Origin: Paraphoma chrysanthemicola
Taxonomy: Eukaryota; Ascomycota; Dothideomycetes; Pleosporales; Phaeosphaeriaceae
Reading direction: 5' to 3'
NCBI GenBank assembly: GCA_020744225.1
Contig: JAGMWG010000017.1
Location: 868,001-932,000 of the forward strand
DNA length: 64,000 nucleotides
Below are positions 12,801 to 25,200 of this stretch, one piece after another. Below the pieces are notes generated by a model. The model had not been told where the DNA came from and made no database searches. It was given only the letters and a program-made list of their open reading frames with translations. Each line of letters opens with the position of its first letter. Within the stretch, counting starts at the first letter, position 1. A program made the translations under genes and the position numbers.

Positions 12801-14949
12801 CAGGTGGTGCACACGTTACACCAGGACACGTGTGGGCGCAAAACGGTGCTCTGCAGGTGACGTAATCACGATGTCCAACCAACCCCAGGCAGGCGCAGCG
12901 CACTTCCGCGGCGAACAGTGACTGACAATGCAACAACGCCTGCGCCATGCGAGCCGACTGTGACGAGTCGCTGACGAAATGCACGAACCCACGCGCAGCT
13001 CGAACCGGGCCGGCATGTCCTCGAGAAGGTTCATCGGCTTCTGTGCGGGCGTTGTGTGGCTCGGGTTAACGTCCGCGCCCCGCCGAGCGCGCATCCTGAT
13101 CGTGCCGGCGTCGATTCAGATGGAAATGCCCCTGTGAGCCATGGAGATTCCCGATAGCGCCGGCGGGGGTGTCGCGCTGGCCTGACAGGGCTCGTTGATG
13201 CCCAACAGCGGCGCCGCGACAGCATAACCGGCTACGCAGAAGCAGAAGCAGTAGCAGGTGGCGATGCGACGGATGACGATGATTGCGCTGTGGCATGAGA
13301 GACAAGGGGAGCAGTGTCTTCCGATGTGGCGCTTGCTGGCCGAGAGACAAGCGTGGGTGCACGCCGTGCTGGCCGGGGCGGATGTGTGTGGGAAGCTCGG
13401 TTGCATCTCGATTGCATGCCACGGCGATAATTCGTCCCAAGCAGCCGGGCTGTTCCCGTTGCAGTTTGGGCGCATCTCGTCTCGTGTCCGGGGTGGGTGG
13501 CCATTCGCGCGGCTCAAGGTTGCGATGAAGAGGCCCCGGCCACGGCAGATCGCAGAGACGAACCATCCCAGGCCAGGAGCGAGAGGGAGCTGGCGCTGCA
13601 TGCCTTGGGCCCGTTGCTCAATATTCAACGCTGGCTGGCGCAGACGGCGCCGTCGCCAAAGGCTGCGGGCGTGCGCAAAGGACTCCCAAACACGGCCTCG
13701 ACGGCGCTGATCGTGCGCCCACTTGCGTCTGCGTCTGGTGCGTTAAGGGGGTGAGAGCGATCTGATCAGGCTAGGCATCGCAAGGGCAGATTCGCGTGCT
13801 GCACGACCCCGGCCGCTGCATCGCTGCTTTGGGGCGCCCGCCTCGCAGCCCTGCTGAGGTGCATCGTGCGTCGTGCCGATTTGTGCCCCCCCAAGTCAGT
13901 CAAGTCAGCGCCGCCCACTATCATCCCTGCTGGCGGCTGGGGGCAAACAGTCGTGCCGTATCCTGAGCATCCTTGCCATGGACTGCACAAGCTCGTCACA
14001 CTGAGCGACTACTCGCTGCCGGGGCGGTTCATCTCCGATCGCATCTGCTTTAGCCTGCCATGCTGCTGCTCTATTGTACTAGCTGCTAGCACTCGTTCCC
14101 TCACCCACTATGCTAGCCGGCATCGAGAGGCGCTGAAGTCCGCACCGCACAGCCCAGCCATCATCGCTGCTGCTGTCAGATCACGGGACCGGCTGCTGTC
14201 GCCGAATCTTATCCCATGTCACACCTGCCCATCGCTCACTCACACCCACCTGCACGCCCGCGTTGCCCCAGTGCACCCAGACGAGAGATTCCAGCAGCAG
14301 ACCGGGACAGTGTGGCCATTGACATCGTGTCGACCCAACCGACCCCTCCACGGCCCTTGTGCCTGCGACACTACGTCAGCCACCGTATCGAGGTTGGAAG
14401 GAGCGGCAACAACAACAACAACCTGGGCCCGCGAGATTGTACCGTTACGCACTTCGCCGTCTGATCGTATTTGGAAAGAGCCGGCCGTCAGAGTGAAAGA
14501 GAAAGTTGGGACGGGTACCTGTGTTGTGGAGCAGTCGACCGAAGCAGCAGCGACCCCACGATTGCACAAACCGACCTGTTTGTGAGAGGAACATCGGCCG
14601 CGCGTGCAGAGGAAAGAACGACACTTACTTTCGCTCTCGTTGTCGTGGTGCGGGAAGGCACAGCCGGCGCGGACCCACGCTCCCCGCCAAAATCTCGCAT
14701 CGCAGCAGCATTTCGCCCTAACACCGCTGTGGGCAGCCGCTCGCACTTCGCACGCGAATGGAGACTTTGGACGCCGGCAGCAGGCAAAGGTCCGTTGTTT
14801 GTCCTCGACGGCCCGTCGTCGCCTCCTCTTGAAAGTGCATTGGCTAACTGTGCCGTTGTAGCGCCGGCCTTCCGTCAATAAACCACCTAGATCCCGACAG
14901 AGTCAAGCGAGAAGAGTTGGACTACCATAGGAAACATCCATCTACTGCC
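6825..14949. other. Gene-poor region of about 8 kb
   Basis: I find no frame supported by coding character across this stretch. The longest open frames (8135-8701 plus, 10299-10778 minus, 13066-13628 minus, 13258-13710 plus) overlap others in different frames, often begin at non-ATG codons, and show no recognisable motif. No transposase, reverse transcriptase, terminal repeats or tRNA were seen. The last 1 kb or so before 14950 is GC-rich and probably holds the promoter and leader of the NsdD gene. It includes a (CAA)5 run at 14407-14422 and a short upstream ORF (14758-14832). Confidence 0.55.
14758..14832 (+). promoter_or_regulatory. Possible upstream ORF in the NsdD leader
   Basis: An ATG at 14758 opens a 24-codon frame that ends in TGA at 14832, about 117 nt before the NsdD start. 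If the transcript begins upstream of this point, the frame could dampen translation of NsdD. The transcription start is not known from sequence alone. Confidence 0.3.
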
Positions 14950-16521
14950 ATGGCCAGTCCGTTGCACCCTTTTGCAGGCCCGTCGCATATGCACAGCAAT
15001 CACCAATCGGCGCCCGCCAGCGCACTTCCCGCCTCGCTTGGTGGCCTGCTGTCCCCTCCCGAGTCGCGGCGGACGTCTGGCGATGAGAAGGAGTCGCAGA
15101 GACCGACGGCCCGTCACTCGTTGCCGTCAATCCATGAGGCTCTCGGTGCAGAGCAGCCGCTCTCATACCCTGCGCCCGTGCCCCCGCCCTCTTCACTGAC
15201 GTCGGCTCCTCAGCAATATCATCCTTCATCTGCAGCAAATTCGCCCTCAGATCAGCGACCACGGACTTACTCTACAGACGTTCACGCATCTCAAGGCCCC
15301 TCCAATCCCTTTTCCCATCCGAGAAGTCCCTTTGTGGGCTCCTCAGCGTCACACGTTCCTCCGCCACCAACACAATCACATCCGGAGCCTTTGCCACGAC
15401 CATCATTCTCATCGCCGCGTCCACCTTACTCGACTCCTCAGCACAACCCAAAGCTGCCGACTCTCCATCCATTGAAGACGGCGCAGTCTCCGCCTCCGAG
15501 CGCTGCTCGGCCTCACGCTGCGTACTCTTACCCCCCGCCCTCCTCGAGCTACGAGGCTTCCGCTCCTCCTCCAGCAGGACCCATGAGTCACTATTCGTAC
15601 CCCCAATACGCCTCCAACTATCCGCTGTCAGCGCCACCCCAAAGCGCACCAAGTTCTGCATATCCGCCTTCAGCTACGACTTACTCGGCCCCTCCACGCT
15701 ACCCACCACCATCAACATGGCGGGACGGCTCAGATGTGGCTCGTCTCGAAGAGAAGAAGATTGGCCGCTCGACATTAGCGCCCTATGGTGAGTCGGTAAA
15801 ACGACATCTAGAGAGCTTCGATTTGGAAGCTTCGCTCAACGAGGTTTGTGCCGCCAGCTTACGGCGACTTTCACTGCTAATGACCATAGATTGCCGATGG
15901 ATCTGGTCGCATTGCAGAATTTTCCAAAGTCTACCGACAACGGGCTCATGAAAATCAGCGTATAGGCATGACGCCACAATCTATGCCGCGATTGGAAGAG
16001 GTGGATGACATGTTGAAGCAGAGCGAACGAATACAGATATCCCTGCAACGAATGCGAGACGTAGTCTATAATCACCACCAAGCCAGCATCGTGGAACCCC
16101 CACAAGCCTCTCATTATCGACCAATGAACGGCTATGACCACGAGAGCGCGAGCAACTATGGGGATGATACCAAGGGTGGTGGCTTTGCCGGAGGTGATAG
16201 CAAGACAAGAAAGCGCGGAGTGAGTTATCCTGCGTCCAGATTTTGCAATTCATCACAACTGACCTTGCCAAACAGCGAGCTGCTCCTCCAGGCCGATGCC
16301 ATTCCTGTAACAGGGCAGAAACACCAGAATGGCGACGGGGCCCAGATGGTGCTCGAACACTGTGCAACGCCTGTGGTCTACGTGAGTAGATCTTACCAAA
16401 ATCCTCTGTTCCAGAGACTGACACGTTCTCAGACTATGCTAAGTTGACACGGAAGATGGGCGGGAAACCTGCCATGACAAGTTCGAACCTGCGACCCAAA
16501 GACCATGGGTCACCATCGTGA
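14950..16521 (+). CDS. nsdD: GATA-type transcription factor, NsdD family
   Basis: Nuclear regulator of sexual and asexual development in filamentous ascomycetes (NsdD in Aspergillus, SUB-1 in Neurospora). Four exons: 14950-15843, 15890-16219, 16276-16381 and 16433-16521; introns are 46, 56 and 51 nt. The product is 472 residues. The first 270 residues are Pro/Ser-rich and disordered. A conserved helical block follows, with [19 protein letters not shown] and [16 protein letters not shown]. The C-terminal zinc finger at about 416-441 is C-x2-C-x18-C-x2-C, containing [15 protein letters not shown]. The 18-residue loop is type IVb, as in NsdD and unlike AreA-type fingers. The protein ends soon after the finger, as in the family. 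The start chosen is the first in-frame ATG before the conserved [12 protein letters not shown] N-terminus. Confidence 0.95.
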
Positions 16522-18812
16522 CGACGTCTTGAAACCGGCTTCACGCTACCGAACATATCTTAGCTTCTATCCGATGGTTTTACCTCCAGACCACAGCCAA
16601 GCCTCGCCGTTTCTGTTCAACCCCTGGACCAAACGAACAACTCATTCTGGTGAACCATCACACACATGTTCCGGGGATCTCTTGGAGTTTGGCTTCACTA
16701 TACCAAGCATATCGATCATCTTCCCCTATTCCCATCGCCGGACCGGGCATTTAAGTACACACTCTCGAATTTGAACGACCTGACTTTTTAGAGTCAGAGT
16801 GACACAACATCGCGCGGCGACCTTCTCGAGGCTTTTTTTCGACCGACATCATCCCTTGCAGCAAAGTCGTGAGCATTGTTAACAACAGACGTCGCCTGGG
16901 GATTACCACCACAAACAGACTGGTTATTTCTTCCTGGCAAGGAACCTGTATAATTCCGTCATTGAGTTCCTCTTTACTTCAGCGTGCATCTACTTCCCTT
17001 GGACCACGTTTCTAGAGTTCATTTGTTTCGCATCGGCGGCTATGGCATTTTGGCACATACACGGGGCTATTAGGCCCAGAGAGCTGGCTGCTGGCGTTTG
17101 GGCACACGGTCACCTATTAGGGTGTCTCCAACATATTTGGCGTTTGGCGCACCAAGTTGCGCTCCCTCTCGGACGATGGGCCGGGCTTTTTACGCTCGCA
17201 TCGCACGATGATCACTTTATGAGAAGTGCTCGAAGCCGATTGGCTTTTGGAAGGCGTTTGTACAGAGATACCTCGCGGCTTTCAGGCCGGCATGTAAAAA
17301 GCTCCTAGTTGCAAAATTTCAGAACATCCATCGACTCTCATGTCGATCTCTCCATTCACGCGCACCTCTCGCACGCCAACATGCATTTGTATCATTAGGA
17401 CCGACGCAGGTTTCATTCAATACAGAGACGCTCCGCTGGCATTGCACAGTCCCACAAAATCCTAAGGATGCGCGCAGGGTCGCACACTGAGCAAGCCCTA
17501 TGATAGCACCTCGACACACATGTCCAACCCCAGAGCCTGCATCACGCTCAAAATAGCCATGGCCACGATAACCTTGCCATTCAAACATTCGCTCGTCACG
17601 CCGGCAACCCCGGCCTCATGCACACCAGGCAGCACAAAGGGCGATCAGGCAATGGGCAATAGATGCACGGCACGCGTAGGAGCAGCCGATGCCTGCTGTG
17701 GCGACGCGGGGAACCGTTGCGACGGGACATGCATGTTTCTGGAGTAGGAAAATTGAGACGAGAGAGTGGATATGCCAGCACATCATTCGGCGACTAGTCC
17801 CTGCTGTTGCGAAGTGAGGGAGGGTATGTTTATTGCTGCGACGGCGACAATACTCCATGTCACTTTTTCGTCGAGAAAGTTGTTTTTGCTTTTCCCGCAG
17901 CATACACTCCACTCATGATATGCCGACGCACATGTCACGCCACCCTTGCGGGCCGCACGTAAAACGGCGACCTGTGCGAGCAGACCGCTTCAGCAACCAG
18001 TAGAAAAGAGACTCTTCCGAATCCCACTGTCCTGCTCTATTACGGCCGAAACATCATGTCCTGCCGCTCCGGGCACTTTTGTTCTATGGTGGCGTGCGCA
18101 ACGCGGCGCAACAGGCTGTACCTGCACGTGGGTATCCGTTGCATGCTTAGGCGAAGCTACATGCGCGTGTGCGTATGGGCCGTGCAGTGCGGGCTGTCAC
18201 TTCTGCTTGTAGCGCGTTGCGCAACAGTGGTCGATCGATGTGTGTATCTGTTCGGTGTTATGTTGCGTACAAAGGAGGTTTGTGTGAGGTCAAGTGAGGT
18301 CACTTGAGCAGGTTCGCGTGATTGGATCGACCCGTCATGACATCGGGTACGCCCGCGGCGATTCGCAGTTTCGTCGGATCTAGAAACGTGCATTAGTAAT
18401 CTCCTAGCTAGAACTGAAATCAGCCCTACGGCAGCAACTTCGCATCCGGAGCCAGGCAGAAAAATCTCATAGTCAGGGTTCCTTGTTTGCCCCGCCCTTT
18501 GGTATCAGTGGTTCTTTTCGTCCTCACGTACTTTTGTTCCGTTCGCCTCGCTGATCGCCGTGGTTTCGGAAATAGAGGCAGATTCTGCAGCCGCCCTAGG
18601 CCTCGCGTTTCCGTGCTACCCCCGCTAAACTTAGAAGATAATCGCGGAACTGCAGTGCACCCGAGTACTACAGTACACACATCCCCGCTATCGCTTTTCA
18701 AAACACCCCCAAAAGCCGGAGCCAGGAAGAAGCCACCCATTCAGACAAGGTCCCGAGCCGCTTCACCCGTGCATTTCACGCAGCTTCGGGGCTGCAGATC
18801 GAGTGACCGGCC
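16522..18812. other. Intergenic between NsdD and glutamate-cysteine ligase genes
   Basis: No supported gene. Small frames such as 17042-17308 and 17946-18307 have no homology I recognise and overlap frames on the other strand. The region probably holds the NsdD 3' end and the promoter of the downstream ligase gene. Confidence 0.55.
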
Positions 18813-21107
18813 ATGGGCTTGCTGTGAGACATTGCCCTCGGATCCGCTGGGCCGTTCCTCGCTAATCGGGTTGATAGAGCTATTGGGACGCCGCTCGAGT
18901 GGCCCGAGGCCAAGAAGGTTGCAGGCCATGTGAGGAGCTGGGGCATTGAAGTAAGCTTCTGTGCCAATTAGCTAGGATGGGGCTGGTAGTAACGTGATGG
19001 CAGCAATTACTGGCTATTTGGCGGAATGCCAAGGGAAAAGAGAGAGACGCGTTGCTTTGGGGAGACGAGGTAGGTGTTCTATTGTAGGAATGAGGGGTGG
19101 TATACTGATTGTCAACAGGTCGAGTATCTTGTCGTGTGTTATGATAAAGACAATCACAAGGTTCGATTGTCGCTTCGTCAGGCGGATATCCTGGCGGCAT
19201 TGGCGACAGATGAGAAGCTTCTGCAGCAGGGCGGGGGTGTACCTGATGTTCAGACGGGAGATGCTCAGTAAGAATACAGAGGCGCCCATGTTCGCAAGTA
19301 CTGACTGCGATAGGGGCCATGCCAACCCTGCGCCAGTCTTCCATCCGGAATTCGGCAGATTCATGCTTGAAGCAACCCCCGGCAAGCCATGGGGGATCGG
19401 CTTCAAGGATCTTCTTGACGTTGAGCCGAACATGAAGTGGAGGTATGTAGTCTCTATCAATCTGCAAATTCACCATACTGACTTCCGCGACAGACGCAAG
19501 ATTGCCAAGGAGCATATGGCGGAGACGGAATTCCCAATAACTTTGACGACATTCCCGCGGTTAGGATCACCAGACTGCATTGCGCCATCTTTCCCAGTAT
19601 CTGGCCCAAAGCTGCGATCTCAGTTCGTGCCGGATGAAATCGCCAATCCTCACATCCGCTTCCCGACACTGGCAGCAAATATCCGATCGAGGAGAGGCAG
19701 GAAAGTTCAAGTGAATGTGCCCATATTCAAGGATGAGAACACCGCATGGCCATGGAAAGACCCGACCGTAAACTACGATCTGCACAACTGGCCCGAGGAC
19801 GATGATGTTCGGAATGGTGCTGCTCCAGACAACTTCATACATATGGATGCCATGGCCTTTGGTATGGGAAGCTGTTGTTTGCAGATAACTTTCCAGGCGA
19901 AGAATATCGAAGAAGGCCGGAAGATGTACGATCAGTTGACCCCACTAGGCCCGATTCTCCTCGCGCTTACAGCAGCTACTCCGATCTACAAAGGCTTCCT
20001 CGCGGATACTGATGTTCGATGGAACCAGATTAGCAGAGCTGTAGATGATCGTACACCGGAGGAGCTCGGTGAAAAGGTAATAAAGCTCTGCTCCTTCGAA
20101 TCAACATCAACTAATCTACTCAGCCTCTCAAGAACGATCGATGGCGGCTACCAAAGTCTCGGTATGCATCCAACTCGACATACATCTCACAGGATCCACG
20201 ATTACGGCCTGAATACCTCGATCCGGATCTTATCGTCGACGAAGACCTCAAGCAACGACTCATCGAAGGTGGCATGGACAATCTCCTCGCCACTCACTTC
20301 GCCCATTTGTTCATTCGCGACCCTATAGTCGTCTTCAACGAAGATCTCAAGGAGCTGGACCTCACGAAAGCAGACCACTTTGAGAACCTGCAGTCCACAA
20401 ACTGGCAGCACATGCGCTTCAAGCCGCCGCCACCAGGGTCCGATATTGGCTGGCGCGTCGAGTTCCGACCGATGGAGATTCAAATCACCGACTTTGAAAA
20501 CGCCGCATTCAGCATCTTCATCGTCCTCATCACGCGCGCAATCCTCTCTTTCAACCTCAACTTCTACATGCCCATCACGCGCGTGTCCGAGAACATGGAA
20601 ACAGCACACATCCGTGACGCCGTCTCGACGCAGAAATTCTGGTTCCGCAAAAACCCTTTCTCCAGCCACAACAAATCCAACGGCTCCGGCACGGGAACGA
20701 ATACGCCTGCCGATCAGCCCAGCAGACCTTCCACACCCACTGGCCCCGTCGAAGACGAGTACGAGCAAATGAGCATCAACGAAGTCATCAACGGCCAGAC
20801 GTCTACCGATGGCGGGTTTCCAGGCTTAATCCCGCTCGTTGAATCGTATCTTAACAGCATGAACGTCGACGTCGAGACGCGTTGCGATATCGCTACGTAC
20901 CTTGATCTGATCCGCAAGCGCGCCAACGGCACGTACTGGACTGCGGCAAAGTGGATTCGCGAGTTTGTGAACTCGCATCCTGAGTATACGAAGGATAGCG
21001 TGGTGGGCGATGGGATTACGTATGATTTGGTCAAGCAGGTGGAGAGGATCACGGAGATGGAGGGGAGAGATGGGGTGGGGAAGGAGATGTTGGGACGGAG
21101 GAGGTAG
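18813..21107 (+). CDS. GSH1: Glutamate-cysteine ligase, catalytic subunit
   Basis: Cytosolic enzyme that joins glutamate and cysteine with ATP, the first and rate-limiting step of glutathione synthesis. Seven exons: 18813-18823, 18878-18950, 19004-19069, 19119-19267, 19314-19442, 19494-20076 and 20124-21107, giving 664 residues, normal for eukaryotic GCS. The first exon is only 11 nt; splicing creates MGLLAIGTPLEWPEAKKVAG, the conserved family N-terminus. Family landmarks include LLWGDEVEYLVV, PEFGRFMLEATPGKPW, HMDAMAFGMGSCCLQIT, and QSTNWQHMRFKPPPPGSDIGWRVEFRPMEIQ split by the usual spacing. A low-complexity insert rich in Ser/Thr/Pro lies near residues 520-550. The C-terminal region is less conserved. 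Six introns make this the most interrupted gene here. Identity is essentially certain; the 11-nt exon should be confirmed by transcripts. Confidence 0.97.
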
Positions 21108-21186
21108 GTGGTTTGGCGGCGATGTATGCTGCGTATATGAACAAAGTGCTTGCGCATTTCTGATGCCGAAAGCTCGATGACTACGA

Positions 21187-22209
21187 CTACAGATAACGTG
21201 GTCTACTTAAATTTGGGTTCAGCTTAAATGCTCCCTCGCTTTTACTCTTTTCATCTTCTGCATTTTCGCCCTCTTCGTCTTCGTCCGTGTCCTGCTCGCT
21301 TTCAATCTCGTCGGTGCCAGTCTCATCGCTATCATCATCTTCGTCGTCTTCAATACTCTCTTCATACTCATCACTTTCCTCTTCGTCTGTCTCGTCTCCA
21401 CTTTCCGGTTCTTCGTCATCTTCGTCCCCACTACCCTCCGAACCCTTCTCACTACCACTATCCTCCTGATCCTCACCATCCTCATCGCTTATATCTTCCT
21501 CGTTTGAACTTTCCGTCTCCAGCACTGGCATCGCAGGTCCTGCCCCAGCGTGCTGTTGCACTTTCACAACAACCAACGAACCAGATTGCGGTGCTGGTGT
21601 CGGCGTCGTTTGTGCAGCGGCTGGCTGCGGCATATCATATATTAGCTTTGGCGCGAATGTTTGAATTTGTTGCTGAGCTGACGGGCCCGCACTTCGCAAT
21701 TCATGTAGCGATGGCTGTGAAGCGGGTAGCTGGTTCTGTACTTGCTGTTGCGACTGACGCGTAGTAGATTGGTTTGGGATTGGATCAGTTGGGCTTTCGT
21801 CTTCAGAGCTTGAGTATCCGTCTTCACTTGTACTCCCAGACTCGATGGCTGGGGCAGCGCGCTGTGGTTGTGGCTGCGCAGCATTCCGTTGTGTAGGCTT
21901 GTGGAATCGCGAAAGCGCATGTCGAAGCCGCGAGGGGCCCGCCGGGGTACGTCGGACCGGTGCAGATGGAGGCGGCGGTGCATCCTCTTCCTGTTCACTC
22001 TCGGAATTGGTGACAGGGTCAGAGGCCTGTGGTGCTGGCGCAGGATAGGCTGGTTATGGTCGAGGTTGTGGAGGTTGGCGCGGTGCTGGTGCGGTCGGAT
22101 ACTGCCTTTGTGGTGGAGGGGAGTATGGTTCTGGGCGATCGTCTTGGGGCGGGGGAGGGGAGTGGTCCTGTTGTGGCTGCGGACTTTGATACTGAGGCGG
22201 TGGGGCTGG
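21187..22209 (-). pseudogene. Damaged C-terminal extension of the 22210-25473 gene
   Basis: The frame that ends in TAA at 22210-22212 continues downstream as clearly protein-like sequence. First comes Pro/Gln/Tyr-rich sequence, then a second TAA at 22054-22056, then a segment with SEQEEDAPPPPSAPVRRTP, and finally an Asp/Glu-rich acidic tail closing at 21187. Both stops lie before CCA GCC, where a glutamine codon (CAA) would fit the surrounding composition. Just upstream, at about 22270-22500, a different frame reads more like the flanks (EPTAQAQYEPPPPQQPS), which suggests two compensating frameshifts. This may be decayed coding sequence, an assembly error, or a region removed by an unrecognised intron starting at the GTACGT near 22426. 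Confidence 0.5.
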
Positions 22210-25200
22210 TTATTGAGCTTGCAGCGGAGAAGCAGGGCTGTATTCTTGCTGCGGTGGTGGAGAGTCATATTGAGGGCTGCGGTGGTGGAGCTTGATATGT
22301 AGACTGAGGAGAAGCAAACTGAGGTTGCTCAATCGACGGCTGCTGTGGTGGTGGCGGCTCATACTGAGCTTGTGCCGTAGGTTCTTGATGGCCGGACTCG
22401 GCATGCTCTCTCCGAGGAGAACGTACTTCTTTGTTGCGCGTCCGATTGATGTTGAAGTTGAATATTTTCTTGTTGTGAGATCGAGATTGTTCGGGCCTTG
22501 TGGAGAAGACTCAGGATAGGCTGCAGTAGGTGGAGATTGAGTGTGACCATGGTACATATGCTCGTCATGATTGGGCGGCGGCTGTAAATGTTCGCCTGGT
22601 TGGAAGTGTGGAGGTCCCGATTGTGCTTCCCCTGGTACATAGGGGCCCTGAGCGTTACCAGTTGGGTGAAGACCAAATTTCTGGTCCGAAAGATCATTTG
22701 AATGTGGTTGGGTCGCTGGGAATGGTAACTTTTGTGTAGCCAACGTCCTCAGAAGACGCCTCTCTTTACGGCCCAATCGTGAGTCTATCAATTTCTTGCC
22801 TTTGCCTTTGGTAGCCTTGTCATCTTCCTTGCCTCTGGGTTGCTCGCTTCCGTGATCCGTGTGCTCACCTTTTTTATCTTGCTTCTGCGGCACCGCCTTC
22901 TCTGCTGTGTCTTGTTTCGCATCTTTGGAAGCGGGTTTTGTCTTCTCATTCTGGGACAAGGCTCCAGTTTCGGCCTGGCTCGGCTCTCCGTTCACAGTCT
23001 CTTCGTTCGAACCCGGTGCAGGAATACTGTCCTTTCCACATTCTGTTGCTCCATCGGCCCCCTTTACTTTCGACTTCTCAGATTTTTTCATCTTGAGAGA
23101 AAACTTAATCGTCTCAGTCTTCTCTTCCAGAGCATCAGGCCTTGACATAACCTCGCTTGACTTCCTCCGCTTCTTCTTACAGGTTTTCTCCCTATGCTCT
23201 TCGCCATGCACTGAATGCTGGAGTTTCACGCCTTCTAGGAGAGTCCCTGTCCCCGGTTTCTTGCCTACAATTTTCTCTTTTCTCCTCGAGGTGTGCTTCG
23301 ATATCTCACTTTTCTCCTTCGTCTCTTGACTTTGCGCAATCGCGTGGCCGTCTCTGTGATTAAGTGTGAGCTGACGAGTCTTCTCGTGCGATACCTTTAT
23401 TTCACTAGTATCATTCTTCTCAGATATCTCGTGCCCCGAGGGCGGAAGGGAGAGGTTATTCTTTCCAATTCTCTTGGAATTCTCGTTCTTGCCCGAGCTC
23501 TTGAACACCAGTATCTTGCTTGTATCCAGGTCATATCTGTCCATGGCTCCTGGGTGAGCTTTCTTGTCATCAGGTGCCAAATGATGGTACTTCTCTCCGT
23601 GCGATGCCTGTATTTCACTGGAGTCTTTCTTGGAAGTGACGTGCCCAATCGAAGGATGAGCAATGTTCCTTTGCTCATCATCCTTAGGACCGTCATTCTT
23701 GCCTGACCCCTTGATCACGAAGGAGTTTCTTGAGTTCATGCCAAGTTCATGTTTTGCTTCCAGGTGGACTTCATTATCCTCATCAGCAGCAGATCGAGAG
23801 CTGCAATTGCCGGACGCCTTGCCAAAGTGTATCTTTTTCTCTTTGAAGTGCTTGTCCTGTGTATGCGGCTGCGATTTCTCACTTCTGTCCATGCCTCTCG
23901 GAGTCTGTTCGTTGCGAACGGGCAAGGCGCCGCTCATTAGAAATTCGCTCTCTTCCTCCGATGCTTTATCGTGCTGCCCCATAGGAGTTTTGTCGGCCCC
24001 AGGACCAGTCACCAGTGCATCCAATCTTTCGCCCAAGGGAATTTTCTCCTTCTTACCAAGTATATTGTCTACTAGTGACCCGCTCCTCTCCTTGATAGTC
24101 TTGTCGCTCCTGGACAGTTTGAAACTCTTATCCATTGCAGCAACCATGGCTAGAGTATTATTCGCGCTTCCAGCCTTGCTCATGTCCAAATTGTTGTGTC
24201 CTTCAGCCTTATCGTTAGGAACGGTGGATAGCGCCTTTATCTCACCATGGCCTTTCCTAGGCTGCTGCATGTTATCCTTCGCTATGTGAAATCGAGTTTC
24301 TTTCTTACTAGATCCCCTAATCATGGTCGAGTGACGCTGTTCAACCTGATTGAGTAACGTTATCTGCATCGGTGCTGGAGTCGCGGGCTGCATATTGTTG
24401 TTTGAAGCGACCGGTGGAACATTCACCATCGTCTTGGTGGCCTGCACAACGGACTGAGTAGAAGTGTGTGCTCTCTGACTTAATCCCTTATACATGGAGT
24501 GTTGGCTGCTGTCATATTGATAATATTTCAGCCCACTACTTTGAGGATATCTCCTGACCTTGAAACTATCCATGATCGGCGAAGTGCTGGGTGTTATTTG
24601 GGGTTGGTAATTCTGTACCATCGGCTGAGAAAAACAATTACCCTTCTTATCCACGATGTCGTGTGCTAGATAGTCCTTCCATCCGTCCAATTGAGGAATC
24701 GTTTGGGTCTCAACAAGCCACGGAGAGCTGGCTCTCATCTGATAATCTTGGTTTACAAGCTGGGATGGTAGAGCCTTCCTCTTTACCAGTGTCTCACTCA
24801 TAAGATTCAGTTTCCAGTCCTTCTGTTGCTCGTCGTTCCCAAGTACTTGTGCCCTTGTCCCGACTTGGGCTTTCTCCTTCCCCAAGGCCTGACCAAAGAA
24901 CGACCTTTTCTCGTTTTTGGCATACACATTCTGTTCAGCCGGCTGGAATGTCTTACTATCGGATGCTGGAAAGCGCTTCTTCTGCTGGCTGTCCTGAACC
25001 AGTGAGTGTGGCCGAGTGTTGACTGGAGGAGATTGAGGTATCGTCTGCATGTTCTGTGGATCAGTGGAGAACGCTTGATACTTGTCTTGCGGTCCATTTG
25101 CGGCCGTTTGCGCGCTCGTGTGAATACCCGACTGAGCTCTGGGGTTGCTGATCGGAGCCATTGGGATATACTTGCCATTATCCATGCTCTGGTTAACAAG

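Noticed and set aside
13066..13710. Overlapping frames of 150-170 codons on both strands
   Set aside because: Several frames are open at once in GC-rich DNA, which is typical of chance; starts are non-ATG or unsupported and compositions are unlike neighbouring proteins.
16475..16500. GTTCGAAC-like T-loop sequence suggesting a tRNA
   Set aside because: It lies inside the last NsdD exon (SNLRPK), and no matching acceptor stem or anticodon arm is present.
22859..24289. Long plus-strand frames opposite the lysine-rich gene
   Set aside because: Ser/Leu/Phe-rich composition is the expected complement of Lys/Glu/Gly codons; no independent start or motif.
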